The notes under the pieces are model-generated. The model searched no databases. It was not told the origin of the DNA and saw only the letters and a program-made list of their open reading frames with translations. 22,554 bases of DNA from an uncultured Dehalococcoidales bacterium (GTDB lineage: Bacteria; Chloroflexota; Dehalococcoidia; UBA1151; UBA1328). Numbering within the stretch: position 1 is the first letter of the stretch; every line of letters begins with the position of its first letter. Position numbers and translations under genes: made by a program. Below are positions 8,570 through 16,834 of this stretch, in pieces. The DNA is taken from the NCBI GenBank assembly GCA_905614375.1, contig CAJQSP010000028.1, forward strand, positions 1 to 22,554, given 5' to 3'.

Positions 8570-8968
8570 ATGTGGTGGGCCCCGGTAGAAGAAGAAAATC
8601 AGCTACGACATGACAACTGCCTGTTTTGCAAGATTGTCCATGGCGAAGAGCAGTCGACTGAAATCTACTCCGACGATCAATGCATCGCGTTCAATGACAT
8701 CAACCCTGTCGCAAACGTCCATGTCCTCATCGTTCCACGTGACCACGTTACCTATCTAACAGGCGCTACCGAGCAGCACGAACAGCTACTCGGTCACCTG
8801 ATGAGAATAGGAGCTCGTGTAGCACGCCTAACCGGTATTTCAGAAGGTGGCTATCGCGTAGCGGTGAACCAAGGAGTAGATGCCGCCCAAATAGTAGACC
8901 ATCTTCACCTTCACGTACTAGGCGGAGGACTTCTCGACAAGCTTGGCACGCCGCTCAGACCTTCCTAA
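8570..8968 (+). CDS. HIT (histidine triad) family hydrolase, HinT-like
   Basis: A 132-residue protein with the nucleotide-hydrolase triad His-Leu-His-Leu-His at 111-115 followed by Val-Leu-Gly-Gly, and a Cys-x-x-Cys pair at 17-20 that commonly binds zinc in this family. HinT proteins hydrolyse purine nucleoside phosphoramidates and acyl-adenylates. The start is the ATG at 8570, with AAGGA about 11 nt upstream and only 14 nt after the dehydrogenase stop, so it is probably co-transcribed. The substrate is unknown; clearing adenylated side products of acyl-CoA metabolism is a guess from context. Confidence 0.92.
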   Translation: MWWAPVEEENQLRHDNCLFCKIVHGEEQSTEIYSDDQCIAFNDINPVANVHVLIVPRDHVTYLTGATEQHEQLLGHLMRIGARVARLTGISEGGYRVAVNQGVDAAQIVDHLHLHVLGGGLLDKLGTPLRPS

Positions 8969-9049
8969 CAAGCGCGGGAAACGCACAAACTTCTAGCTCT
9001 AAACGAGTTCGTGTTATTCGACAAGATTGTTTGAAGGGCTAAAGAATTA

Positions 9050-10297
9050 GTGAGCGTCGGACTCCCGTCCATTCTGTCGGGCACCAGTTACTCGGCATTT
9101 AGATTTCGTGAATATCGTCTTTTCTGGATAGCCGCAGCCTTTTCCAACATCGGTATGTGGTCGCTTGTGTACGGCCGCCTATTCCTAATGAGATCGCTAA
9201 CAGGGTCCGAATTAATGCTCGGACTCGTTGCCACAGCCAATCTAATGCCAGTATTAGTCTTTTCCATGTGGGGCGGCGTCCTCGCCGATCGATTCAACCG
9301 CCTGAAAATCGTTCGAGTTACTCGACTCATGTTCGCCGCAGCCACCCTTGCAACAGGCACACTCATCCAGAGCGGATCTATTGAACCCTGGCACATTTTG
9401 GCGATATCGGCAGTAACTGGCACGCTTCTAGCGTTCGACATACCGTCACGATCCGCAATGGTCGCTACCATAGTTCCAAAAGAACATCTAGCCGGAGCTA
9501 TCGCTTTGTACTCCATCGTGTTCGGAGCAGCGGCAATCGTCGGGCCTATCCTGATCGAACCTCTCGTATCAACCTGGGGGTACGAAGGGCTGTTCTACAT
9601 CATCGGCGCTTCCTACTTGCTCACTGTCGTCACGTTAATGATGATGAAAACTGAAGGGCACAAAGTCGCCGCTACTAGCCGAACGGCAATACAAGGCTTG
9701 CTTCAAGGATTCAGCTATCTAAAAAGGCAACGCTCGATTTCATCTGTAATTCTGCTCGGTGTCACGATGGGCTTGTTCGGAAGTTCATTCGACACGCTTC
9801 TGCCTGTTTTCGCAGACGAGATTTACGAAACAGGTCTTGATGTTGGTGGTCGCCTACTTCTCGGTGCTGGTATCGGCGGATTAATCGCCACTACCGCCAT
9901 CACCTTGATCGGCAAACGAGTCAGACCAGCACTCTATCTCCTTATCGCTGGTTTAGGACTTGGAGCAACTCAACTAATATTTTCTCGTATCGACGTAATA
10001 TCGATCGCCGTGATAGTCGCTGGATTCATCGGTGGCTTCAAGGTTGTACTAGGAACGATGAACACGACAGTAGTTCAAACCCTCGTCGACGAAGAGTTCC
10101 GCGGTCGGGTGATGAGCATCAACCAGCTCACATGGGGAGCCTCGGCACTAGGTGGTCTGTTCATGGGCTACATGGCGCAACGATTCGACGCACCAACCGC
10201 CATGACCCTCGGCGGAGCTATAGCCATCCTCGCCACGATTCTGGTCGGTCAACGTCTTGTCCGTAGCTTCGGAATCGGATCAACTCCAAGGCAATAA
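9050..10297 (+). CDS. MFS transporter, 12-TM EntS/MFS_3-like
   Basis: A 415-residue hydrophobic protein with about 12 predicted spans. The loop after TM2 reads Gly-Gly-Val-Leu-Ala-Asp-Arg-Phe-Asn-Arg, the MFS motif A, and the second half has a weaker counterpart. Overall the pattern fits the MFS_3/enterobactin-exporter-like group of proton-driven exporters. The start is a GTG at 9050 with GAAGGG about 12 nt upstream; a later ATG at about residue 37 would remove TM1 and is unlikely. It lies 81 nt after the HIT gene and may extend that operon. The substrate cannot be inferred. Confidence 0.88.
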   Translation: MSVGLPSILSGTSYSAFRFREYRLFWIAAAFSNIGMWSLVYGRLFLMRSLTGSELMLGLVATANLMPVLVFSMWGGVLADRFNRLKIVRVTRLMFAAATLATGTLIQSGSIEPWHILAISAVTGTLLAFDIPSRSAMVATIVPKEHLAGAIALYSIVFGAAAIVGPILIEPLVSTWGYEGLFYIIGASYLLTVVTLMMMKTEGHKVAATSRTAIQGLLQGFSYLKRQRSISSVILLGVTMGLFGSSFDTLLPVFADEIYETGLDVGGRLLLGAGIGGLIATTAITLIGKRVRPALYLLIAGLGLGATQLIFSRIDVISIAVIVAGFIGGFKVVLGTMNTTVVQTLVDEEFRGRVMSINQLTWGASALGGLFMGYMAQRFDAPTAMTLGGAIAILATILVGQRLVRSFGIGSTPRQ

Positions 10298-10576
10298 CCT
10301 GACTCGGCAGAGAATACATAGTCCTCACTCAACCCTGATTAATACTAAAGAATCACTTTCTATGCTTTATCACATCTCTCTCTATGCCCACATTTCCCAA
10401 ATTGTTGGTTGCGGCTAGCCCTCCTCTATGGGCATAATGAGCGTGTTCACCTCGGGTACAAAGTTGTACTGTCCCCGAATGGTCAGCCCGGATATCAAAA
10501 AAACCGGGGTTTCTTGCTGATATTTCTGTGTTGCCAGCTTGAACTATCTGAATAAACACACGAAAGGAGAGGGCGC
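10298..10576 (+). promoter_or_regulatory. Structured leader of the molybdenum hydroxylase operon
   Basis: A 279-nt non-coding stretch with three inverted repeats. TATGCCCA (10383-10390) pairs with TGGGCATA (10429-10436) across 38 nt. GTACAA-AG-TTGTAC (10456-10469) is flanked by complementary TCGG/CCGA. CCCGG (10487-10491) pairs with CCGGG (10504-10508) and is followed by GTTTCTTG, which is weakly terminator-like. At the end AAGGAGAGG (10564-10572) is a strong ribosome site for the FAD subunit. I recognise no known riboswitch fold; a role in control is inferred. Confidence 0.4.
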
Positions 10577-11446
10577 TTGCACCCGTTTGCATACGTTGCC
10601 CCAAGCACGGTATCTGAAGCAGTTGCCGAGCTAAACAAACATGGCGATCGAGCCCGGCCACTTGCAGGTGGAACAGACCTGCTGGTTAAGGCACGAGCCA
10701 ACGTCTGGGATCTAGATGCCGTTGTCGACATCAAGAACATTCCAGAACTTATGACACTAACCATCAATGGCGATGGTCTCAGTATTGGCGCAGGCGTGCC
10801 TTGCTACCAGGTATACGACAACAGCGAAGTAGCTGCTCAGTACCCTGGAATAATCGATGGCACATCGATCATCGGTGGAATCCAAATTCAGTCTCGCGCT
10901 GGCCTCGGTGGAAACCTTTGCAACGCTGCACCTTCTGGCGATGGAATCCCGGCTCTAATCGCGCACAGTGCGATTGCAAAAATAGCGAATGTCAGCGGCA
11001 CTCGCGAAGTTGCTGTCGAAGATTTCTGCACCGGCCCAAGCCGAACGGTTCTCAAATCTGGCGAGCTTCTCGTCAGCATCGAAGTTCCTAAGCCTGCCGC
11101 AAATACAGGCGCTGCCTACACACGGTTCATCCCTCGAAATGAGATGGACATCGCTGTAGCTGGTGTAGCCGTATTTGTTCAACTCGATTCTTCGGGTAAG
11201 AACTTTGAATCTGCACGAATCGCTCTCGCATCTGTCGGGCCAACGCCTATTTTGGCGTCAGCCGCTGCCGACAGCCTTGCTGGTAAGCCGGTCAACGACG
11301 AGACAATCGCCGCTGCCGCTGTTCTTGCTAAGGATGCTGCAATACCAATCACCGACATGCGCGGTACGATCGAACAGCGAAAACAACTCGTAGAAGTCCT
11401 CACTGGCCGAATGATCAACAAGGCCGTTGAACGGGCAAGGGGCTAA
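10577..11446 (+). CDS. FAD-binding (medium, CoxM-type) subunit of a molybdenum hydroxylase
   Basis: A 289-residue protein of the CO dehydrogenase / xanthine dehydrogenase FAD-subunit family. It passes electrons from the 2Fe-2S clusters to FAD and then to an acceptor. Two flavin motifs are visible: Ala-Gly-Gly-Thr-Asp-Leu-Leu at 30-36, and Gly-Leu-Gly-Gly-Asn-Leu-Cys-Asn-Ala at 109-117 followed by Ser-Gly-Asp. There is no 4Fe-4S insertion of the kind found in 4-hydroxybenzoyl-CoA reductase. The start is a TTG at 10577, fixed by AAGGAGAGG just upstream. The next gene starts 7 nt after its stop, giving a medium-small-large gene order. Confidence 0.93.
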   Translation: MHPFAYVAPSTVSEAVAELNKHGDRARPLAGGTDLLVKARANVWDLDAVVDIKNIPELMTLTINGDGLSIGAGVPCYQVYDNSEVAAQYPGIIDGTSIIGGIQIQSRAGLGGNLCNAAPSGDGIPALIAHSAIAKIANVSGTREVAVEDFCTGPSRTVLKSGELLVSIEVPKPAANTGAAYTRFIPRNEMDIAVAGVAVFVQLDSSGKNFESARIALASVGPTPILASAAADSLAGKPVNDETIAAAAVLAKDAAIPITDMRGTIEQRKQLVEVLTGRMINKAVERARG

Positions 11447-11453
11447 CGCACAA

Positions 11454-11930
11454 ATGACTACTACCTCACCAAGCAAGGTTCACGTAACAACGACCATAAA
11501 TGGTCAGCAGCACGAATTACTCGTGCCTGGTTACATGAGCCTGCTCGACACACTTCGTGAACTAATTGGGCTCACCGGCACCAAAGAAGGTTGTCTTGAC
11601 GGCAACTGTGGTGCTTGTACGGTCAGCATTGACGGCCGAATCGTAGACTCCTGCCTAGTTTTAGGCGCAGAAGTAAACGGCAAGAAAGTCGACACCATCG
11701 AAGGAATGGCAACTCCAGAGGGTCTTCACCCTCTTCAGCAGGCATTCCTGGAAGAGGCAGCATTGCAGTGCGGTATTTGCACTCCTGGCTTCCTCGTAGC
11801 TGCAAAAGGACTACTGGACAACGAACCTTCGCCTACTGAGGGACGAATCCGACACTGGCTTGCAGGAAACCTCTGCCGATGTACCGGCTACGACAAGATT
11901 GTCCAAGCCGTACAAAAGGCAAGTGACTAA
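11454..11930 (+). CDS. 2Fe-2S (small, CoxS-type) subunit of a molybdenum hydroxylase
   Basis: A 158-residue iron-sulfur protein. The plant-ferredoxin-like N-terminal domain has Cys47, Cys52, Cys55 and Cys67 for the distal cluster. The helical C-terminal domain has Cys106, Cys109, Cys141 and Cys143 (Cys-Gly-Ile-Cys and Cys-Arg-Cys) for the cluster next to the molybdopterin. All eight ligands are present. The frame can be extended to a TTG at 11427 overlapping the FAD gene, but the ATG at 11454, with AAGGGG about 11 nt upstream, is preferred. It carries electrons from a molybdopterin subunit to the FAD subunit. Only one such gene serves the two large subunits in this cluster. Confidence 0.93.
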   Translation: MTTTSPSKVHVTTTINGQQHELLVPGYMSLLDTLRELIGLTGTKEGCLDGNCGACTVSIDGRIVDSCLVLGAEVNGKKVDTIEGMATPEGLHPLQQAFLEEAALQCGICTPGFLVAAKGLLDNEPSPTEGRIRHWLAGNLCRCTGYDKIVQAVQKASD

Positions 11931-11945
11931 CACGCAATCCCAGAT

Positions 11946-12012
11946 AGCTGTCGATTATCCAAGATTCCCAGAATTCCTAAAATTTTCGGAATTATCTGAT
12001 TAGTCGGCAGCT
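11946..12012 (+). promoter_or_regulatory. Two-level inverted repeat between the 2Fe-2S and large-subunit genes
   Basis: An outer stem pairs 11946-11954 with 12004-12012 (nine pairs, one of them G-U). An inner stem pairs AATTCC (11972-11977) with GGAATT (11988-11993) around an AAAATTTT core. No T-run follows, so it does not look like a simple terminator. It lies 48 nt before the next ATG and could act in RNA processing or in setting subunit ratios. Confidence 0.4.
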
Positions 12013-12059
12013 TTCAAACTACAGCTGGCCCAGTCTAATTTAGGTACGGAGAGAATATT

Positions 12060-14330
12060 ATGGTCGCAACATTTGAGCCAAAAACAGATTACAAAGTAGT
12101 TGGGACACGCCCAATTCGTCACGATGGTTACGACAAAGTAACTGGTCGGGCGGTATACGGCGCAGACGTAAAACTACCCGGATTAATCTGGGCAGTATGC
12201 GTTCGAAGTCCTCACGCTCACGCCAACATCAAGTCAATCGACATATCGGCTGCTGAATCCCATGAAGGCGTATTTGCAGTCATCACTGGCGCAGATATGC
12301 CTAAAGCCGAAAGCAAGCTAGTCGACCTCGGTGAAGGCAACATCAACTTCAAGTGGGCTTCAAACAAATTGATGGCCGATAACAAGGTTCTTTACCGTGG
12401 GCACCCGGTAGCAGCCATCGCTGCTATCGACCGATACACAGCTGAAGAAGCTGCTCGTAAAGTCGTTGTTGAATACGAAGTTCTGCCATCAGTTACTAAC
12501 GTAATTGATGCGCTGAAAGACGATGCTCCGGTAATTCTCCCCGACTTGGTTGGCGACGACCTCGGTGAAGATATAACAAATACCAACATGGCGGCTCACG
12601 TTCGGCACGAGTTCGGCGATGTCGCAGGCGCAATGGCATCTGCAGCTCATACCGTTGAACGCGAGTACAACATGCAGATGGTCCATCAGGGATACATCGA
12701 ACCACATAATGCAACTGCAACGTGGGACGAAGAAGATCGAATCAAGATTTGGACGAGCACACAGGGTGCATTCCCAGCCCGAACCCAAATCGCCGGAATT
12801 CTTCAAGTTGAAGTTTCTCGAGTGAAGGTCACACCAACCGAAATTGGTGGCGGCTTTGGAGGAAAGATTCCGGTCTACTTCGAGCCTCTCGCAGCTCTTC
12901 TCTCCAAGAAGTCTCAGCGTCCAGTAAAAATGGTCATGGAACGAACAGCCGTGTTTGAGACCACTGGTCCAACACCGGGTGCTCGAATGATCGTCAAGCT
13001 AGGTGCTGACGCCAAGGGCAAATTAACTGCTGCTACCGCCGACATCTGGTTTGAAGCAGGCGCCAACCCAGGTGCCTTCATCGGTCCAGCTGCTATGTGC
13101 GTATACGCTCCTTACGAGATTCCAAACACCCGTATCGACGGTTGGGACGTTCTCGTAAACAAGCCAAAGGTAGCTCCTTACCGGGCACCGGGTTCGCCCC
13201 AAGTCGCATTCGCAATGGAATCGGCAGTAAACGAACTATGTGAAAACGCTGGATGGGACCCTCTAAATTTCCGAATCGACAACGCTTCTAAAGAAGGAAC
13301 TCGCCGTGGAGACGGAGTTCTGTTCTCGAAGATCGGAATGCAGGAAGTTCTAGCAGCAGCCAAAGAATCGGTTCACTGGAACGCCCCTATTGGCGACGCT
13401 CCAGAAGGCAAGGCCCGCGGTCGTGGGATCGCAAACGGCTACTGGTTCAACATTGGACTCAAGTCATCTGCAAACCTCGCCGTAAACAGCGACGGAACTG
13501 TTCAATTGACAGAAGGTTCGACCGACATCGGTGGCTCGAGAACCTCAATGGCAATGCACGTTGCTGAAGTTCTCGGCATTGGTGCACATGATGTTCGACC
13601 TACGGTTGGTGACACAGAATCAGTCGGATACACCGATGTGACTGGTGGTTCTAGAACTACCTACGCAACCGGTTACGCTTGCTGGATCGCAGCCAACAAC
13701 CTTGTGGACGTACTAAAGGAACGGGTAGCCGTTCTTTGGGACATCAATAAAGACGATGTTGAATTCAACGACGGCTCATTCAGCTCTAAGGCTGAAGCTC
13801 AGAAGATAATCGGATTTAAGGAGCTCGCCGGTAAGCTCGACGACCTAGGTGGTCCTGCGAACTCAACCGGTAGTGTCGACCTAGAATCGGCTGGTGACGG
13901 CTTCGGCATGCACATTGCCGACATCGAAATCGACCTTGCTACTGGCAAGAGCGACATAATCCGATACACCGCTGTACAAGACGTTGGAACTGCAATTCAC
14001 CCCGCATATGTCGAAGGACAAATGCAGGGCGGATCAGTTCAGGGAATCGGCTGGGCGCTAAACGAGGAGTATTACATGCAGGACGATGGCAAAATGGCCA
14101 ACTCCAGCTTCCTCGACTATCGCATGCCAACATCGCTTGATCTACCACTAATCGAAACTGTTCTGGTCGAAGTACCAAACCCACTCCACCCTTACGGTGT
14201 GCGTGGTGTTGGTGAAACTCCGATCTGCCCTCCAATTCCAGCGATCGCAAATGCGATCAACGATGCGATAGGCAAGCGGCTCTACAGCACACCTATGAAT
14301 GCAGGCAGCATTCTCAAAGCCCTGAAATAG
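12060..14330 (+). CDS. Molybdopterin-binding (large) subunit of a molybdenum hydroxylase, copy 1
   Basis: A 756-residue xanthine-dehydrogenase-family large subunit, expected to hold the molybdenum pterin-cytosine dinucleotide cofactor and hydroxylate or oxidise an organic substrate with water. Visible motifs are Arg-Ser-Pro-His-Ala-His at 49-54, Glu-Pro-His-Asn-Ala-Thr at 214-219, Gly-Gly-Gly-Phe-Gly-Gly-Lys at 263-269, Gln-Gly-Gly-Ser-Val-Gln-Gly near 660-670, and the catalytic Glu719 in Gly-Val-Gly-Glu. The active-site loop is Tyr-Arg-Ala-Pro-Gly-Ser-Pro-Gln at 374-381, not the Cys-Ser-Phe-Arg of form I CO dehydrogenase, so CO oxidation is unlikely. The start is the ATG at 12060 with ACGGAGAG upstream. 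It is closely paralogous to the next gene. The substrate is unknown; aldehydes and N-heterocycles are among the substrates of the wider family. Confidence 0.93.
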   Translation: MVATFEPKTDYKVVGTRPIRHDGYDKVTGRAVYGADVKLPGLIWAVCVRSPHAHANIKSIDISAAESHEGVFAVITGADMPKAESKLVDLGEGNINFKWASNKLMADNKVLYRGHPVAAIAAIDRYTAEEAARKVVVEYEVLPSVTNVIDALKDDAPVILPDLVGDDLGEDITNTNMAAHVRHEFGDVAGAMASAAHTVEREYNMQMVHQGYIEPHNATATWDEEDRIKIWTSTQGAFPARTQIAGILQVEVSRVKVTPTEIGGGFGGKIPVYFEPLAALLSKKSQRPVKMVMERTAVFETTGPTPGARMIVKLGADAKGKLTAATADIWFEAGANPGAFIGPAAMCVYAPYEIPNTRIDGWDVLVNKPKVAPYRAPGSPQVAFAMESAVNELCENAGWDPLNFRIDNASKEGTRRGDGVLFSKIGMQEVLAAAKESVHWNAPIGDAPEGKARGRGIANGYWFNIGLKSSANLAVNSDGTVQLTEGSTDIGGSRTSMAMHVAEVLGIGAHDVRPTVGDTESVGYTDVTGGSRTTYATGYACWIAANNLVDVLKERVAVLWDINKDDVEFNDGSFSSKAEAQKIIGFKELAGKLDDLGGPANSTGSVDLESAGDGFGMHIADIEIDLATGKSDIIRYTAVQDVGTAIHPAYVEGQMQGGSVQGIGWALNEEYYMQDDGKMANSSFLDYRMPTSLDLPLIETVLVEVPNPLHPYGVRGVGETPICPPIPAIANAINDAIGKRLYSTPMNAGSILKALK

Positions 14331-14376
14331 TTCTACTAACGAACTTGTTCGGGCTAACTGATAAGTAACAAACCGA

Positions 14377-14420
14377 GTGGCCGGGAATTGGTTTTTCCAA
14401 CTACCCGGCCACCTTGTTTC
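14377..14420 (+). terminator. Hairpin terminator-like element after large-subunit copy 1
   Basis: A perfect 9-bp GC-rich stem, GTGGCCGGG (14377-14385) with CCCGGCCAC (14404-14412), whose loop contains a further TTGG/CCAA pairing. It is followed by CTTGTTTCC, a weak T-rich tract. It probably attenuates or partly terminates transcription between the two large-subunit genes. Confidence 0.6.
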
Positions 14421-14454
14421 CAACAGAATTTTGAACTGGCTCAATAATCGGATC

Positions 14455-14490
14455 TATTCCCTCTTAGAAAGAGGGAATATCCAATGAGGA
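14455..14490 (+). promoter_or_regulatory. Hairpin and ribosome site just upstream of large-subunit copy 2
   Basis: An 11-bp perfect stem, TATTCCCTCTT (14455-14465) with AAGAGGGAATA (14469-14479), separated by a 3-nt loop. The right arm contains a purine-rich AAGAGGG. The actual ribosome site appears to be TGAGGA at 14485-14490, 6 nt before the ATG at 14497. The hairpin ends only 5 nt before that site, so it could influence ribosome access or protect a processed 5' end. Confidence 0.5.
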
Positions 14491-14496
14491 AATCGA

Positions 14497-16767
14497 ATGG
14501 TCGCAACCTACGAGACGAAGACTGATTACAAGGTAATCGGACAATCACCAATCAGGCACGATGGCCTAGACAAGGTGACTGGTCGAGCTATCTACGGTGG
14601 AGACGTAAAAGTCCCAGGCCTAATTTGGGGTGACGTAATTCGCAGCCCGCACGCGCATGCTCGAATCAAGAGCATTGACACTTCTGCTGCCGAGGCAATA
14701 GAAGGCGTATTTGCTGTTCTCACTCACGCAGACTTCCCGCAGGCCGATGACAAGACCATTGAAACCGGCGAAGGCACAGTTAACCTCCGACGCGGTCAGT
14801 CGAACGTTATGGCCGACAATAAAGTTCACTACAAGGGGCACGTTGTTGCCGCTGTATCAGCTGTTGACCGAAACACAGCCGAAATTGCCGCCCAATCGAT
14901 CAAGGTTGAATATGAAGTTCTTCCAGCCATCACCAGCGTAGACGCAGCAATGGCCGACGGCGCAGATGTCATTCTCGAAGGTCTCGTTGGAGACCACCTA
15001 GGCGAAAACGTCGAGAACACCAACGTCGCTCGAGTATTCCGACATGAGTTCGGTAACGTCGAAGACGCATTTGCAAACTCCGACCTCGTTATTGAACGAA
15101 CAGTTGAAATGTCGATGATTCACCAAGGCTACATCGAGCCGCACAACGCAACCGCAATCTGGGCGCAGGACGACAACCTAACCGTTTGGTCCAGCACACA
15201 GGGTTCGTTTGGTGTTCGAAGCCAGGTTTCTGGTCTACTCCACATGCCTGAATCTAAGGTTAAAGTTAACTACGTTGAAATCGGTGGTGGTTTTGGCGGA
15301 AAGACAGTCGTTTACCTAGCGCCAATTGCTGCGCTGCTTTCCCGAAAATCGGGTGGACGCCCAGTGAAGCTGGTCATGGATCGTTCATCTGTATTTGAGG
15401 CTACTGGTCCAGCACCAGGTGGCAAGATCCGAATGAAAATCGGTGTGAACAAGGACGGCAAGATTCAAGCTGCCGACACTGATCTCATGCTCGAAGCCGG
15501 TGGATTCCCAGGATCAGCAGTAGGCGCAGCAGCACTCTGCGTATTCGCTTGCTACAACCTTCCTGTATCTCGAATCACTGGTTACGACGTTCTCGTAAAC
15601 AAGCCTAAGTCTGCTGCATACCGAGCTCCTGGCTCACCGCAAGCATCTTTCGCTATCGAGACTGTAATCGACGAAATCTGTGACGAACTCGGCTTCGACA
15701 AGATTCAGTTCCGACTAGACAACGCTGCTCACGAAGGCACACGCCGTGGTGACGGAGTGCAGTTGAACCGAGTTGGTCTTGAAGAATGTCTCATTGCAGC
15801 TAAAGAATCCGACCACTGGAACTCACCACTCGGCGACGCTCCTGCTGGCAAGTCGCGTGGTCGTGGTATCGCCTCTGCTTACTGGATGAACGGTGGCGGT
15901 AAGTCGACTTGTGACCTGATGCTTCAGGACGACGGCACAGTTATGTTGAACGAAGGTTCTGCCGACATTGGTGGAACACGAACTTCTATCGCCATGCAGG
16001 CTGCTGAAGTTCTCGGAATCCCTGTTGAGGATTTCCATCCTTCAATTCCTGACACCGAGTCAATCGGATTCACAGGTGTTACCGGTGGATCTCGAACGAC
16101 TTACACAACTGGCCTAGCCGCTTACAACGCTGCGCAAAAGCTTGTTGTTGAGTTGAAGAGCCGACTTGCCGACCTCTGGGAGACCAGTGCCGACAAAATC
16201 GACTTCAACGAAGGTACGTTCACGGCGAACGGCGACTCGATTGGAATTCAGGAACTGGCTGGCAAGCTCGACCCAACTGGCGGTCCTGCCACATCCACAT
16301 CATCTGTAAACCTTGCCGAAGCTGGTAACGCTTACGGTGTTCAGATCTGTGACCTCGAAATCGACCTCGCTACTGGCAAGACCGATGTTATTCGATACAC
16401 AGCTGTTCAGGACGTCGGAAAAGCAGTTCACCCTCAGTACGCTGAAGGCCAGATTCAGGGCGGAGTTGTTCAGGGTCTTGGCTGGGCGCTAAACGAGGAA
16501 TACTTCATCACCGATGATGGAGCAATGGCCAACCGGTCGTTCCTCGACTACCGCATGCCAACATCGCTCGACATGCCTATGATCGACACGATCATGGTGG
16601 AAGTTCCGAACCCTCTTCACCCTTACGGTGTTCGTGGAATCGGAGAAGTTCCGATTTGCCCACCGCTTTCTGCCGCTACACAGGCAGTGAAGGAAGCAGT
16701 CGGCAAGTCTTTCTACTCTCTTCCAGTCAAACCTGGTCGAATCCTAGAAGCACTTAACGGCGACTAA
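14497..16767 (+). CDS. Molybdopterin-binding (large) subunit of a molybdenum hydroxylase, copy 2
   Basis: Also 756 residues and colinear with copy 1 without gaps for at least the first 285 residues. By eye, 46 of the first 60 residues are identical. It retains Glu-Pro-His-Asn-Ala-Thr at 214-219, Gly-Gly-Gly-Phe-Gly-Gly-Lys at 263-269, the Tyr-Arg-Ala-Pro-Gly-Ser-Pro-Gln loop (from about 375) and the catalytic Glu717 in Gly-Ile-Gly-Glu. It should therefore be active, not a degenerate copy. Differences cluster in likely substrate-facing stretches: Ser-Ala-Val-Gly-Ala-Ala-Ala replaces Ala-Phe-Ile-Gly-Pro-Ala-Ala near residue 340, and Met-Asn-Gly-Gly-Gly-Lys replaces Phe-Asn-Ile-Gly-Leu-Lys near 465. 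The start is the ATG at 14497 with TGAGGA 6 nt upstream. It likely uses the shared FAD and 2Fe-2S subunits upstream; whether the copies form separate or mixed complexes is unknown. Confidence 0.93.
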   Translation: MVATYETKTDYKVIGQSPIRHDGLDKVTGRAIYGGDVKVPGLIWGDVIRSPHAHARIKSIDTSAAEAIEGVFAVLTHADFPQADDKTIETGEGTVNLRRGQSNVMADNKVHYKGHVVAAVSAVDRNTAEIAAQSIKVEYEVLPAITSVDAAMADGADVILEGLVGDHLGENVENTNVARVFRHEFGNVEDAFANSDLVIERTVEMSMIHQGYIEPHNATAIWAQDDNLTVWSSTQGSFGVRSQVSGLLHMPESKVKVNYVEIGGGFGGKTVVYLAPIAALLSRKSGGRPVKLVMDRSSVFEATGPAPGGKIRMKIGVNKDGKIQAADTDLMLEAGGFPGSAVGAAALCVFACYNLPVSRITGYDVLVNKPKSAAYRAPGSPQASFAIETVIDEICDELGFDKIQFRLDNAAHEGTRRGDGVQLNRVGLEECLIAAKESDHWNSPLGDAPAGKSRGRGIASAYWMNGGGKSTCDLMLQDDGTVMLNEGSADIGGTRTSIAMQAAEVLGIPVEDFHPSIPDTESIGFTGVTGGSRTTYTTGLAAYNAAQKLVVELKSRLADLWETSADKIDFNEGTFTANGDSIGIQELAGKLDPTGGPATSTSSVNLAEAGNAYGVQICDLEIDLATGKTDVIRYTAVQDVGKAVHPQYAEGQIQGGVVQGLGWALNEEYFITDDGAMANRSFLDYRMPTSLDMPMIDTIMVEVPNPLHPYGVRGIGEVPICPPLSAATQAVKEAVGKSFYSLPVKPGRILEALNGD

Positions 16768-16834
16768 TTAGTTCTATCGAATCAGATTCAAACAGGTCGT
16801 ATTTGACCCAAAACGATCTGAAAGGGAGGTAAAA

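Noticed and set aside
10298..10576. Molybdenum-cofactor riboswitch
   Set aside because: The context is suggestive and inverted repeats are present, but I could not match the conserved core of the known motif by eye. Kept only as an unassigned structured leader.
11427..11453. Upstream TTG start for the 2Fe-2S subunit
   Set aside because: It would overlap the end of the FAD gene, and the extra nine residues are not family-like. The ATG at 11454 has a better-placed AAGGGG ribosome site.
12060..16767. Form I carbon monoxide dehydrogenase (CoxL)
   Set aside because: The active-site loop reads Tyr-Arg-Ala-Pro-Gly-Ser-Pro-Gln in both copies and lacks the Cys-Ser-Phe-Arg loop that binds the Cu-Mo site of true CoxL.
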